From Bactrocera neohumeralis (Eukaryota; Arthropoda; Insecta; Diptera; Tephritidae): a stretch of 64,000 bases of DNA. The DNA is taken from assembly GCF_024586455.1 (NCBI RefSeq), contig NC_065923.1:36504370-36568369 (forward strand), in the 5' to 3' direction. The notes under the pieces are model-generated. The model did no database searches. It was not told the origin of the DNA and worked only from the letters and a program-made list of their open reading frames with translations. Of the stretch, positions 46,090 through 57,639 are shown piece by piece. Position numbers and translations under genes: made by a program. Every line of letters starts with the position of its first letter. Positions within the stretch are counted from its first letter, which is position 1.

Positions 46090-46565
46090 GAGGATATAAA
46101 GTTAACGCGTGAGTGCATTTTGTCTAATCCACGCTCTAAATTTATACTTAGCATGTGTACGCAGAACTCTCCCATAATTTTGGCTTTGACCATTACCAGA
46201 TTTGATAGACCACTGTACCTAAAGCAATCCAAAACTAATACATTACATAATCTGGAGCCTGTCATAACTTTTTCGTCAAACTTTTCCTCCATTTTTTTCG
46301 AATTTTAAATTCAAATTTGCTCTCATCACTCCAAATAATTTTTATGATAATACTTGTTGACATATTCCAATGGTTCCTTCAACTTCGGTTTGCTGATGAA
46401 AGGATTTTTGATCTTGTAGTGGCTGGTATACCACCTTCTAAGATTATCTGTTGAATTGTTATTGATCTCAAGGCACTGCTGTATAAATCGGGATGAATCA
46501 GTGATTGCCCTCGGACGATCTGATCTTGGCGCGTTTCTCGTTGACCATTTGTCTTGAATTTATTT
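46090..46565 (-). mobile_element. Tc1-like transposase fragment, first catalytic residue
   Basis: The minus strand reads NPFISKPKLKEPLEYVNKYY in one frame, then IIWSDESKFEFKIRKKWR in the next, the signature before and around the first catalytic Asp of Tc1 transposases (WSDESKFE). Upstream, LRRWYTSHYKIK resembles the HTH-proximal region. Downstream the reading decays. It is not obviously the same element as 44352-44460, which carries the other end on the opposite strand. Confidence 0.55.
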
Positions 46566-47468
46566 TACGTTTAAAACACAGTTTTTGAAATAAAACGTTG
46601 GTATTTGCGAAACCGTTTAGCACTGGCGGCAAGTACACAATAAGCTTTAAACTGATACGTTCATATCAAAAACTATATCTAGTTTTGAACTTAAAAAAGT
46701 CTAACTTCAATTATATGTAAACTCATGGCCTGAAAAATATAAGTTAGCTCCAAATGACTTGGCGATTATTCGAACTGTCATTGCGGGCATGAACCTAGGC
46801 CCTTCATAGTAACCACACGCGTTCATACATGCGTCTGGTAAAATGCGTGTGTGCGGCAATTAATCATGGCAGCAAATCATCGCGAGAAACTAGTTAGTTC
46901 CTTCCACAAATCTTCAGTCGTACGTGCCGAACATCGATGTACGTATGAAAGTATATGATTTTTTATATACTTATGTAAGTATGTATGTATATATATAAAG
47001 TGTATATTAGTTTATCGATTATTTTGTATATGAAAAAACGGCGTGTAAGTAAGTGGGTACAGAACAGCAGTTAAATTAGCCACCAGTTTGTCGAACGCCT
47101 CCTTCGCTGTCTGTCATCCGACGCCTGCGGCCGTTCAGAAGCCTGCTTTGCCTACTCAAGTGGTACTCACACACACAAATGCTTACATACATAGGTGCAA
47201 GTATGAATTAAAGTATGCCATTTACCAGTTGGAACACTAACTATTCAACGTTGATTTGCACGATCGACGAAGCACATTGGTGCATTTATGAAAAAATCTT
47301 GACAAAATGTAAATTTAGAAGAGGACTTATTCGCGGAGGATCGTGAGTTCAGAAGTCCATTAATATCTGCTGAGTAGCTGCCGAGCTTTGGATGCGGGAT
47401 AGTAGGTTTTATAATGACGAAATTCGACTAAGCGCTTCGGAGTTCATTAAATAATTTTAACAATTATA
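46566..47468. other. intergenic DNA, no gene seen
   Basis: A tatgtaagtatgtatgtata microsatellite patch lies near 46972-46992. No coding region was seen. Confidence 0.45.
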
Positions 47469-48223
47469 ACGGTGATCCAAGTAGAGGTACTTTTTTCACG
47501 CGGCAGTCGTGTCAAGCTGTAATGACACTTTTCAGTATAGTGTGGCATTTCAAGTCTTACGCCTGAACAAAGTTTTCAACTTTATTTCAAAGCCGCTCGA
47601 CCTTCACAAGCGATATCGTTTCGCTCTATGGGCTCTCGAAAAGTTTCAAGAAGATCCGATTTTTTTTAGCCAAATTCTGTCCAGCCATGGGGCCCATTTC
47701 TGGCTCAATGGATATGCAACAAGCAAAATTGCAGCATTTTGGACAAAGAGCAACCTGAAGTGATTCAAGAGCTGCCATTTCATTTTGGAAAAATAACACT
47801 TTGGTGTGGTTTGTGGGCCGGTCTATATTTCTTCAAAAATGATGCCGGTGAAGCGTAACCATCAATGGAGACCGAATATTTGAACCATGAAATTTAAGCT
47901 CGTGATCAACTAGCCGGCGCATCAATCAATGGATTTGTTGAGAGAACACTTCTGTGAGCAGATAACTTCACGTTTTGGGGCGCTCGATTGGTCACCAAGA
48001 TTATGAGATATCACACCGTTAGATACTCGGACGAGTCATCGAAAATTGGACTCAACGGATGGACCATCTAAGACGTAGCTGTGGCCAATATTTGAAAGAG
48101 ATAATCTTCAAAAAATAAATGCCAAAGAATGTTCTTTCGAATGATAATAAACATTCCCCATTAAATTTGAAGTTCTGTGTTTTTTCTTTAAAAAAGTAGG
48201 AAACTTCGAATTGGGTCACTCTT
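47469..48223 (+). mobile_element. rosa-type mariner (DD41D), both ends present
   Basis: The 5' end acggtgatccaagtagaggt follows TA (47467-47468), and the 3' end aacttcgaattgggtcact precedes TA (48224-48225). The transposase reads RYRFALWALEKFQEDP, AHFWLNGY, ELPFHF and WCGLWAGLYFFKNDAGEA, then MDLLREHFCEQITSRFGALD and RDITPLD, and then deletes straight to RVIENWTQRMDHL. The first Asp motif (FSDEAHF in relatives) is LSSHGAHF. The HTH region is mostly missing. The size is 755 bp. Confidence 0.8.
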
Positions 48224-48864
48224 TAATTGATAGTCTTGGAAAGCCTGAACATCCACGTCTAGGGAATATACCTACTAATTCAGTTAGTTGCTGTAACCGA
48301 TGTGTCTGGAAGGAAAATGAAGCTTAGCTTTAATTTGGCTCACTAAAGTATACTATTTGTGCCATGGTGATGAAACCAACTTCGCTTTGCTTAAGCGACA
48401 GATTCGAGTTCGGCCGTTCGCATTCCGACGATTTGCTTCGCTATCAAACTCGCTTCGAATCAGTTGAATGGCTGTTATGCTGCTGCTCATTTCCTTACCA
48501 ACTTCATTTGTTGCTTTTCGCGGAGTTTGAATGTTTCCACGCAGGATATCGTGCAGCTGCGGAGTTTGTCGTTGCTATCAGCGCGCTGCTGGTGGGCATA
48601 TCACGCACTTCAATTGACACCGCGCAAAATAATGAGCTAGTGGAGCAACTTTAATTCAAGGAGAATGGGTGTTCTGGCATACATATGTACACATATGCAA
48701 GCCATATACATATATGTATGTAAATATATATTTGCCGAATGCAAATAAGTTTGCTATCTGAAGAAATAGGTTGGAGTATAATTATTAGATAGATCTGTAG
48801 CACATTCCTGTTAGATATTTAAGCCTATTACTCAGAGTTTTTAAAACATATGTGTATTGCTTTA
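48224..48864. other. intergenic DNA, no gene seen
   Basis: A 96-codon frame at 48364-48654 is Leu/Cys-rich but has no recognised domain and no visible splice or promoter context. A tatatgtatgtaaatatata patch lies near 48713. Confidence 0.4.
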
Positions 48865-50003
48865 AAGGGTGATCCATTTCGAGGTTTCTTGCTTTTTTAT
48901 AGAAAAAACACTGACACTTCAATGTTAATGTTGAATGTTTATTATCACTCGACATTCTTCGGTATTCTTTTTTAAGATTATCTCTGTTGGTCGCGGCTTC
49001 GCCTCAGATGGTACAGCCGTTGAGTCCAGTTTTCGATGACTTGTTCGAGCATTTCGACTGTTAACTGGCGAATGACACACTCGTTGTTTTGCTCCAAGGA
49101 CAATCGAAGCGGGATTGTCCTTATAGACTTTAGACTTTAGATTTACTCACAGAAAAATGTCTAACGGTGTGATGTCACACGATCTTGGTGACCAATCGAC
49201 CGACCCAAAACGTGAAATTATATGCTCACCGAAGTGTTCTCTCAATAAATACATTGGCTTATGTGATGTGTGGGAAGTGGCGTCGTCTTGTTGAAACCAA
49301 ATGTCGCCAAAATCAGGAGTTTCAATTTCAGGCATTAAATAGTCGGATAACATGGTGCGATAACAGTCGCCTTTGACGGCTACGTTCTCACCAGCATCAT
49401 TTTTGAAAAAATACGAACCGATAATTCCACCGGCCCACAAACCACACCAAACCTTTTTTTCTGGATAAAATGGCAGCTCTTGAATCTCTTTATGTTGTTC
49501 TTCGTTCCAAATGCGGCAATTTTGCTTGTTTACATACCCATTGAGCCAGAAATGGGCCTGATCGCTGAACAAAATTTGGCTAAAAAAGTCGGATATTCTT
49601 GAAACGAAGCGATGTCGCTTGGGAAGATTGAGCGGCTTCCGAGATTCTGCGAACGGCGCCGAATCGACTCTCCACGGTCTTCGTGTACACTCTCAGCTAC
49701 GGTTGCTATATTTTCTTCCCTGCGTGCTGCACGTGATCTATACAGTAGAGTATAATCCAATAATCAATACTGTGTCTAAAGATGATTTATAGTGTTGCGA
49801 ATAGTACGCTCAGTAGGCCGATTATGTTGGCCATAAGTTCAGCGAAGCTCGCGAAATACATTATTTGTAAACGTTGTTCAGGCGTATGTCTTTCCATGAT
49901 GAAATTCTAAACAATACAGAACAAAAATAACAGCCTGGCACGACTCACACGTGATCTGTCAAAAAAAGGCTATTAAAAAAATACCTATACTTGAATCATC
50001 TGT
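48865..50003 (-). mobile_element. rosa-type mariner (DD41D), longest copy
   Basis: TA lies at both edges (48863-48864, 50004-50005). The left end aagggtgatccatttcgagg is the 3' terminus, and the right end, in reverse complement, is acagatgattcaagtatagg. At about 1.14 kb it is the longest of the seven copies and shows nearly the whole transposase in fragments: MERHTPEQRLQIM, then SEENIATVAESVHEDRGES, a deletion, and the catalytic domain. The 3' UTR matches the copies at 10500-11253 and 47469-48223. Confidence 0.85.
49147..49572 (-). pseudogene. rosa-type transposase catalytic domain
   Basis: A 141-codon frame holds all three catalytic Asp: FSDQAHFWLNGYVNKQN (first), DIWFQQDDATSHTS (second) and SCDITPLDIFL (third). 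Forty-one residues separate the second and third, the DD41D spacing. A stop directly follows PLDIFL, where relatives have WGY, and the C-terminal part lies downstream in other frames. The HTH region (near 49670-49900) is in a different frame after a deletion. The active enzyme would cut and paste the element at TA sites; this one is truncated. Confidence 0.85.
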
Positions 50004-50134
50004 TACTAAAGGTCTCCTTTTTATCATGAATTCTCGTAAAAACATCTTCAAGAACACTAAACAGATGGGGTTGCGTAGAATGAACCTTGAGAATGTATAT
50101 CGTGTCTGAGAAACTTAAATATCCTTAGTTTAAT

Positions 50135-50520
50135 TTAGCAGAGCTGTTATAAAGGCATTGCGCTCGCTGATAGTCAGCATGTCGGAAATTGCAAAGTCAA
50201 TGAGCTTGCTAGAAAAGGCACCCTTACACAAATTCTACCAGAATGGGAACACGCAGGGCTTCTCCTATCCTTCTTGCAATTGGACCTGAATCTATGGAGC
50301 TACATATACTTCGAGCGTGCACAGCAACCAGACTTTGTGGGGTTGCGAAAATTTTCTAGCCCAGAGTGAAAAGTAAAAAGTCAATTGAAGTGCTAACTCT
50401 AAGCAAAGCTCACATCGCAGCAATGTTAGATAACCTAATCGGACACTGTTCATTGGTACTCACGCGGTGAAGTTAAATATTTTGGAGGCCGAAACTTGTC
50501 AAACCTAACCTATTATAATT
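50135..50520 (+). mobile_element. non-LTR retrotransposon RNase H and 3' end fragment
   Basis: It reads HVGNCKVNELARKGTLTQIL, PEWEHAGLLLSFLQLDLNLW, then LSKAHIAAMLDNLIGHCS and THAVKLNILEAETCQ in mixed frames. The order is that of the RNase H end and C-terminal cysteine region of I/R1-group non-LTR elements (GN...A+E+ARKG, GHCxxGTHAxxL). The RT is absent. Confidence 0.6.
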
Positions 50521-53005
50521 TATATCTTATTTGTTTGTAGTTCATAAGAATAATTCTGCTGAAATTATATGAAAAGACTCGTCTTTTCTTTAGAGGGTCA
50601 GTCATTTATCGGGTATACATATACACTACTTTAATCGGGTATGTAAATTTGATCCGTTATGTGTTTCGAACTGAATGTATTATACTTGTAGTATAAAAGA
50701 GGCAGGGAGTACTTTTCCAGAAAACTGTAACTCTACTTTGACAATCTTTGTGGCTCTGCAACATTCGCAACTGCCTTAACAGGCAACGGGTTTACACCAG
50801 TTCTGCTGCCAGAAGACTTTACTAATTACTTATCGCAAGTCGCTGTACAAAGTAGAATATCCGCGTATGGTATATAATATAAATACGTATGTAGAAGAAA
50901 AACTGCTGCTGGATTTGGCACTGCGAAAGCGCGCACTTTTGGAATGCTCTCAGCACGCAACCATGAAGCTTTTAATTGGCGCTGATTGCCACAAAAAAAG
51001 AAGAGAAAACACAGTGTGTTAAGTAAACGAAAGAAAATTAGTGCGAGCACAAACGCACAAATGAACAATGCGAGGCTTTGGTTGGTCTGGTCGAGCGACC
51101 AGTCTGCTGATTGCGCATGCGTTCATCAATTTTGCAGGCGTAACCATGTCGGAGTGTTAAAAAGTGCGGCGTGCATGTGTGTAAATATGCATGTGAGTGT
51201 ATATGCTTGTATATTTACGGTCACAAATTGAAGCATAGAATTTATTGATTTCAGTTTTTTCCTTTTATATGGAGTATACTCGTATATTGTATATGGTTTA
51301 TGGGTATGGACCGAAATGGATTTATGTATGCAAGGATGTGTGCACGTTTATTTAATTAACTATGACAACTTACGAATATCTTAAGCCTTTTCTTAATATA
51401 TATGTATGATTTTCCATGAAATATATATGCTCATGGGTGGAAAAGTCGTTGGCCTGACCAAGAGATTGCGTCACAAGGAAAAGTACGTCTTGGAATACAA
51501 GTCTTTACTAGAAAGTTAAGAATGTTTCAGGAAATTTCATCCAATTTTTCTCAAGTTAATAGTCTCAAAGTAGAAGTGGCGTAACAACAACATCCTTCTC
51601 CCGATATTTACTTGCCATTCTTTCCTTCTGAGCTCTATTAGGACTATCGCACTTCATTCTCTAACCATAACTGTTGGGATCTAATCATGTGCGGTATGTT
51701 TTCAAGGGTCAGTCGCTCTACCAGAACTTTATCTACTTGCTCTATTTCGTCTTACGAGTATGTGGAAGCCAATGCGTGTGCGTCGTACCTGAATGGCCCG
51801 ATTGTCGATTGGTGGACTCAGCAGTTATTTGTCTAGTAATAGTTAGGCAACTCTACAGGTACTTTCACACACATACATCAACACTCATAAACAGAAACGT
51901 GTGCTCATAAAGGAAGAAGAAAAAAACAAAGTCAATTGTTGGTAAATCAACATAGTGCCGTTTCACTCGGCTAATCCTGCATTCGGATGCACTTAGAGGC
52001 TCTCGAGCAGAGTAAATAAACTTCAATCAATGTTTGCGCTGTTTGGAAGACACCGACGAGCAGCCTAGATACACACATTCTATTTACGCTAGCACACACG
52101 CACACACACACGCATGTACATTGGTAAAGCGATTGTTGTGACTTCTTTGATTCGATTGTTTGTGGTACACACCGATTTATTTATGTACATATCTATGCTG
52201 TATTTGCCTTTTCATTTGCACTTTTATGCGCCGTCAGTTTGTTTAACAAATTTCCAGCGCCGATTGTGCTCTCAAGTGCATTTCGGTTAAACGGCTATAA
52301 AATCTATAAAATTCGTGTTAATTAGTTTTGTAAATTAGCAACATTCTTTTCTAAAAGAAAGGCCGCAAAGTTTTTGGTCAACATCGCAGATGGGAATTCG
52401 TTATTTGCCTCGAAAATTAACGAGTTTTATATCAATAAATTAAGAACATTTTAGGCTTGTGGGAATTCACCACAAAGAACTCTGAAGAATGTATGTATGT
52501 TGTGTATCCGCAAGATAAAACAATTACAAATACAACGACATCACTCGGATTTTGATGTTTTCAACAGACGTTAATACAGCTGAGAGTAACTCTGGTGCCG
52601 ATACATAGTTTCTTCAGGCTTAGTACGATGGAATGGTTGGTCCACTGCGTGATTGCAAGATGCCAATGGCGATTCAGCTCGGTCCTTTTTCGATATGAGC
52701 GGCACCAAGTCTGAACAATGAAGTAGCTTGATGCTAATACTGGTAAGGGCAGACACTCTTTGGCTAGCTTTGAGTGCAGAGTTAGCGACCACGCGCTAGT
52801 ATTGTCGCTCTACTACTTCCTCCGAGCTTAGACACTGCTGTGAAAAATGTCTCTGGGTCTCTTCTTCAGCGACACCTCCCCATTCACATATTCCTGGTCG
52901 GTATGTGAATATAGAAACAAAAATATAAAATGGTAATGGTCAAATAATTATTGAACGGAGTAGATATAATACTGATGAATTTCACCATGAAACTGCGAAT
53001 AAATA
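50521..53005. other. intergenic DNA, no gene seen
   Basis: Several 60-80-codon frames lack domains. Simple-sequence patches occur (cacacacgcacacacacacg near 52094, tatatgtatgat near 51400). No transposon ends were recognised in this, one of the longer blank stretches. Confidence 0.45.
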
Positions 53006-53955
53006 ACGGGTGATCCAAGTAGAGCTACTTTTTTTCAATAGCCTTTCTTTGACATATCAAGCTGTCAATTTATTTTTGTTCAGTATTGTTTGGAATTTTA
53101 TCAGACTAACGCCTGAAAAACTTTAACAAATCGTTCAATTTTATTATGAAAATTAACGTTCTGTAATGAATATACTTGTATTTCGAGCACTTCGCTCAAC
53201 TTATGTTCAACATAATCGGCCTACTAAGGGTACTTTTCGCAACACCATTCCCCACCTTGAGATCGAGCATTCATTATTGGATAATATTTGACCGAATAGA
53301 TCATGACCAGCACGCAGTGAAGAAAATATAGCAGCTGTATCTGAGAGTATACACGAAGGGCGTGTAGAGTCGATTGGGTGGGGTTCGCAGCAACTCGAAC
53401 TGAGGTATTGAACGACCTTTCGCATTTTACGTCGAGATCCTTAATTGAACAAAATAAAGCTTGTGAAAGCATTGAAACCGATGGACGTTTCCACATGACA
53501 TTGTTTCGCTCTATGAGCTCTTTAAAAGTTCCAAGAAGATCCGACGTTTTCGAGCCAAATGTTGTTCAGCGATGTGGTGCATTTCTGGCTCAATTGGTAT
53601 ACATATAAACAAACAAAATTAAGCATTTGAGACGAAGTGCAACCTGAATAGATTCAAGAGCAGCCATTCATTTAGAAAAAACAACGGTTTGTGGTTTTTG
53701 GGTCGGTGGAATCATCGGTCCATATTTCTTCAAAAATAGTGCCGATGAGAACGTATCCGTCAATAGCGACCGTTTCGCGCCATGGTAATCAACTATTTGA
53801 TGCCTGAAAATGAAACTCGTGATCTCGGCGACATTTGGTTTCAACAAGACGACCCACTTCACTACATCGCATCAATCAATGGATTTATTGAGAGAATACT
53901 TCGGTGAGCAAATAATTTAAAGTTTTGTGCCGGTCGATTGGCCAACAAGGTATTC
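53006..53955 (+). mobile_element. rosa-type mariner (DD41D), 3'-truncated
   Basis: The 5' end acgggtgatccaagtagagc follows TA (53004-53005). In broken frames it covers SEENIAAVSES, LFSDVVHFWLNWYTYKQ (first Asp), the IVP/SIATV region and VSTRRPTSLH, where the second Asp (FQQDD) is out of frame. It stops at VDWPTR-like sequence just before the third Asp. No 3' terminal repeat follows, so a deletion or insertion removed the last third. Confidence 0.75.
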
Positions 53956-54400
53956 CTTAGCCACATTTTCTCTCTACTAGTAGTTTTTACATGGATACCC
54001 GGCCCATGATCTGCACTAGCTTCTGGGTAGTTTTAAGTAGATTTTTAATTTGGAAATTTCTGAATTATTATGTTTGTCATGAGATCATAGTATTGATCTC
54101 ATATTCTTAATTGCCATGGAAGATTTTTCAAAATCCTGTATTTATTTGTTTTTGTAGGTATACTATATATACATATATACATATTTACTTTAATAATATA
54201 TCTTGTTTGTGTAAACACGAAGCTGGACTTAATAAAAATATACTTTTTTGCCACATCACGCATAGTTAATTATGTTTTTTAATTACTTTGGCCGCCCAAT
54301 CAGAAGCAACAGTGGCACATCATTCTTGAAAGGTCTTCTCCAGTTCAATCAACAAACTTACCACCTCGCAGTTCGGAGAGCATTGTCAGCTGACTGTGCG
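53956..54400. other. intergenic DNA
   Basis: AT-rich with a tatatatacatatatacatat patch near 54165. The sequence becomes GC-richer from about 54290 toward the possible promoter. Confidence 0.4.
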
Positions 54401-54411
54401 TTGCTTATGAA

Positions 54412-54418
54412 TATAAAA
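54412..54418 (+). promoter_or_regulatory. possible TATA box
   Basis: TATAAAA lies at the edge of a GC-richer, transposon-free tract, about 200 bp upstream of the ATG at 54619. A TCAG initiator-like word follows at 54447-54450, slightly farther than the usual 30 bp. The pairing with the possible exon is inference. Confidence 0.3.
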
Positions 54419-54618
54419 ACAAAACGCAGAGAGTGAAAAACCAATTTCAGATGCGATCACCTCGAATACAGATAGTGATCAATAACTGTCAGCACAGCAG
54501 CAGGACCAGCTTCAGACCGAGATCAAGCCACCGCTCGTTCCGATCGAAAAAACCAACCTCACCAAACCAACTAGTGCACAGTAAACTTGTGAACCTTTGA
54601 GGTGAACTGCGTCGATAC

Positions 54619-54933
54619 ATGAAGGCGCTGGCTGCCGCTGCTCCCGCCTATACGGGACGTGGTGAATTATTGAGGTCACAATTTGACGGGGACCACCTGA
54701 AGACATTCGTAGCTAATTGCATGAACAATGCAGCGCCAAAGCGAAACAACAACAACGAAATCACATTGTGGCTCGATAACACGGCGTGTAGTAACAACAA
54801 AGAAAGTAAGAAAATATTTAATATTCGAATCGACAGCATCATCGACAACAACACAACACACCGCCGGTGTGAGGCAAATCAATGCCGAAGCGAAGGTGAT
54901 GATTTCATGATGATCGCGCAGGAAAGCAGATGA
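54619..54933 (+). CDS. possible first coding exon of a host gene, product unknown
   Basis: I do not recognise the product. The frame starts MKALAAAAPAYTGRGELLRS and runs HLKTFVANCMNNAAPKRNNN, with balanced codon use unlike the AT-rich frames elsewhere. An in-frame gtaag donor word at 54806 suggests that coding ends there (after about 62 codons) and that the remaining Asn-rich readthrough to 54933 is intron. Support comes from the TATA box upstream, a 5' leader rich in CAG/GACC words, and the lack of transposon similarity. Against it, no downstream exon or acceptor could be paired within the window. It may be a chance frame in a 5' UTR. Confidence 0.35.
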   Translation: MKALAAAAPAYTGRGELLRSQFDGDHLKTFVANCMNNAAPKRNNNNEITLWLDNTACSNNKESKKIFNIRIDSIIDNNTTHRRCEANQCRSEGDDFMMIAQESR

Positions 54934-56166
54934 ACGAAACGCCGAATTGTTAATTATTAAAAATACGTACAAATTCTGTAAATAACCGTGAAATATGTTT
55001 CCACACAATACGGTAAACGGCGCAGAGTTCGATTGGGCGAGATTTTTGATTTCAAATGTAGGAAGCGGGAAGCGGTAGAATGCTTAAAAAAGGCAATGGA
55101 AATCAGCAAATCATTGTTTGATCATCATTACGTGCTTGGAATGAGAAAACAAAGTACTTGCCATACTTTGTCTATTATTGATTGTTGTGTTTCTAATCAC
55201 ACAGACCCTCACATGGTGTACATGACTGCCGATACATATGTATCTAATTAATAGGATTTATTTCATCATTGTACTGCATTACGGGCAATTTTGGCGTGAT
55301 AATTGTTAAGAGGCTTATGGATTTGCTTTCCGCAAATCACAAAACCACACCGCGGAAGTCAAAAATACGATATGTACACCCTATCTGTCGATTGTGTAAG
55401 CACGCACATAGTTTATCGCATGGAGAATGGCAGTTTCAGTTTCTGGACGACTATGGTAGAGGCTTAAAGTGGCAGCTATGTATGGTAATGACGTCCATGG
55501 CTGGAGGAAGGCTTACGATAACATCCACCTGCCTTTCGAAAACCAAAACCCAAATGCAGGCGTACTATTAAGCATCTAACTTCGGGTCTAAGACTTATAA
55601 TTTTTATATAGATAAATATATGAATACAGAGAATTTAAAGGAAAGAACTAAGAACTTTATTTGTCTTTTTATGTGGCACTTCAAATCTTCGCTAGTTGCC
55701 TCCATCCTTTGCGAGGCCAAGCCAGATGCATAGCGAGAGAGGCAGTTCATCATCGTCCATATTTCTGCGCTGTATAATAGGAAGGTAGAAACATGCGCCT
55801 AAAAACAGAATAAAGAAGACTTCAAAATTACTGTATGTTGTCAATTGAAAATGCTTGTTACGCTTTAAAGTCTGGAATCTGAATTCTCTGTTTGGGTTGA
55901 ATAACTTTGGTAATTAATATGAGCAATGTTCATATTTCATTTCACTAATTTTTCGAAAATAATAAACAGGAGATGAAACAGAAAAATCGTTAAAAAACGG
56001 GAACATTTGGAGGATTTTTTCATAAGGATAACAGAGAACCTCCAAGCGATTTGAAGCTAATTGACATCGAACTTGAACTAATTTATTCCATCAGCAATAC
56101 TACACAAAAGATCTTTGTTAAGACATAAGTAAAGAGAGCACATACAACACCGCTTGTTGAGTAAGT
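54934..56166. other. intergenic or intronic DNA, no gene seen
   Basis: Frames at 54988-55251 and 55269-55571 lack domains. A minus-strand phrase near 55690-55790 (FLLYSAEIWTMMNCLSRY) is faintly like a retroelement YGxExW region but too short to call. Confidence 0.4.
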
Positions 56167-56167
56167 A

Positions 56168-56992
56168 AAGAGTGATCCATTTTGAGGTTCCCTACTTTTT
56201 TAAAGAAAAAACCCATAAACTTCAAATTTAATATGAAATGTTTATTATCATTCCAAAGAACATTCTTTGGCATTTCCTTTTTGAAGATTATCTCTTTCAA
56301 ATGTTGGCCACGGTTACGTCTTAGATGGTTTATCCATTGAGTAAAATTTTCGATGACTCATACGAGCATTTCGAATGTTAACTGGCGAATGACAAGCGTG
56401 ATGTTTTGCTCCAAGCCCCGGTTTTAAACGTGAAATAATCTACTCACCGAAGTGTTTTCTCAATAAAGAGCGAAACGATGTCGCTTTGGAAAGTCAAGCG
56501 GCTTCAGTTCTTGCACAAGCTGTATTTGGTACGCTTGTAATTTAATATTTCGCTAAAATGCGCCATGTCGTTCCATACGTCATTCCGAGACTCTGCGAAC
56601 GACGCCAAATCAACTCTCCACGGTCTTCGTGTATGTACAATCTCAGCTACGGCTGCTATGTATATTTACTTAAGTGCGTAGTGGACGTGGTCTATTCGAA
56701 CGAATATTAGCCAATAATGAATGCTGGATGAATGGAATAATGAAGTGTTGCGAATAGTACGCTAAGTATGTTAACCATAAGTTGGGCGAAACTCGAGAAA
56801 AACACATTCTTTAGAAAACGTGAATTTTCGTAATAAAGGTTAACGATTTGTAAATGTTGTTCAGGCGCAAGTCTTTCCATGATGTAATGTGAAACACTAC
56901 TGAACAAATATAACATGACAACTTGACAGGACTTACACGTGATCTATCAAAAAAAGGCTACTGAAAAAAGTACCTCAACTTAGATGACCCAA
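56168..56992 (-). mobile_element. rosa-type mariner (DD41D), internally deleted
   Basis: The left end agagtgatccattttgaggt lies beside TA (56166-56167), and the right end, in reverse complement (gggtcatctaagttgaggta), lies beside TA (56993-56994). The N-terminus reads MERLAPEQHLQIVNLYYENS, RFLKNV. The rest jumps through the EDRGELIWRRSQ-type region to a degraded C-terminus (TLVIRQLTFEMLV). All three catalytic Asp motifs are deleted or unreadable. The size is 825 bp. Confidence 0.8.
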
Positions 56993-57268
56993 TACAACTA
57001 TTATATCCCTGATTGTAACTTAAGAGGATCTTTAGTTCTTACGACGGAACAAACGAGTCTATCCAATCGTGAAGATAAAATGTTTATTGTTATGTGCAGT
57101 TGATATTATTTACGTACATATACAAATTAGTTAGATGAGGTTATTCGGTTCGGTTATTCTCAATATTGTCGTCTCTTCCAAAAAAATCAGATTACTGCAG
57201 GGTCTTCCAAGCTTAGATTATAGCAATTAAAGAAAGCTTTTTCGTACAACAGGAAATATATTTACATA

Positions 57269-57421
57269 TGTGACCTGGCCTACGAAAAGGGAGCCAACGG
57301 GCGAAAACTAGTTTTCTTTTCTGGGAAAAGCTGTTAAAAATAATCGACAGTTTCTCGTTATCTCATTAATTGTTCTCCTTTTTTTTGACACCTAAGCCCC
57401 CTTTTCGTAGACCAGGTCACA
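57269..57421. repeat. 153-bp MITE with 26-bp terminal inverted repeats
   Basis: The left end is tgtgacctggcctacgaaaa then ggg; the right end in reverse complement is tgtgacctggtctacgaaaa then ggg. Two mismatches occur in about 26 bp. TA lies on both sides (57267-57268, 57422-57423). There is no coding capacity. TA duplication and size suggest a Tc1/mariner-related MITE, but no parental element with these ends occurs in the window. Confidence 0.8.
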
Positions 57422-57639
57422 TATAAAGATAGTTAAAAGGCTTTGAAATCTCTAAAGTTTCTTAGGGTTAGAAAGTAAGAAAGTTAAGAGTAAAGAGTAA
57501 AGAGATAAAAATGTCAAAAAATATAACATAAAAAAGATACAAAAAAATTATTGCTTGATCTCTTAGAAATGATCACATGAATGAAAATTGGGACGGACAT
57601 GTCGACTTTTAAAATTCAAAAGGAATGACATAAGAACTC

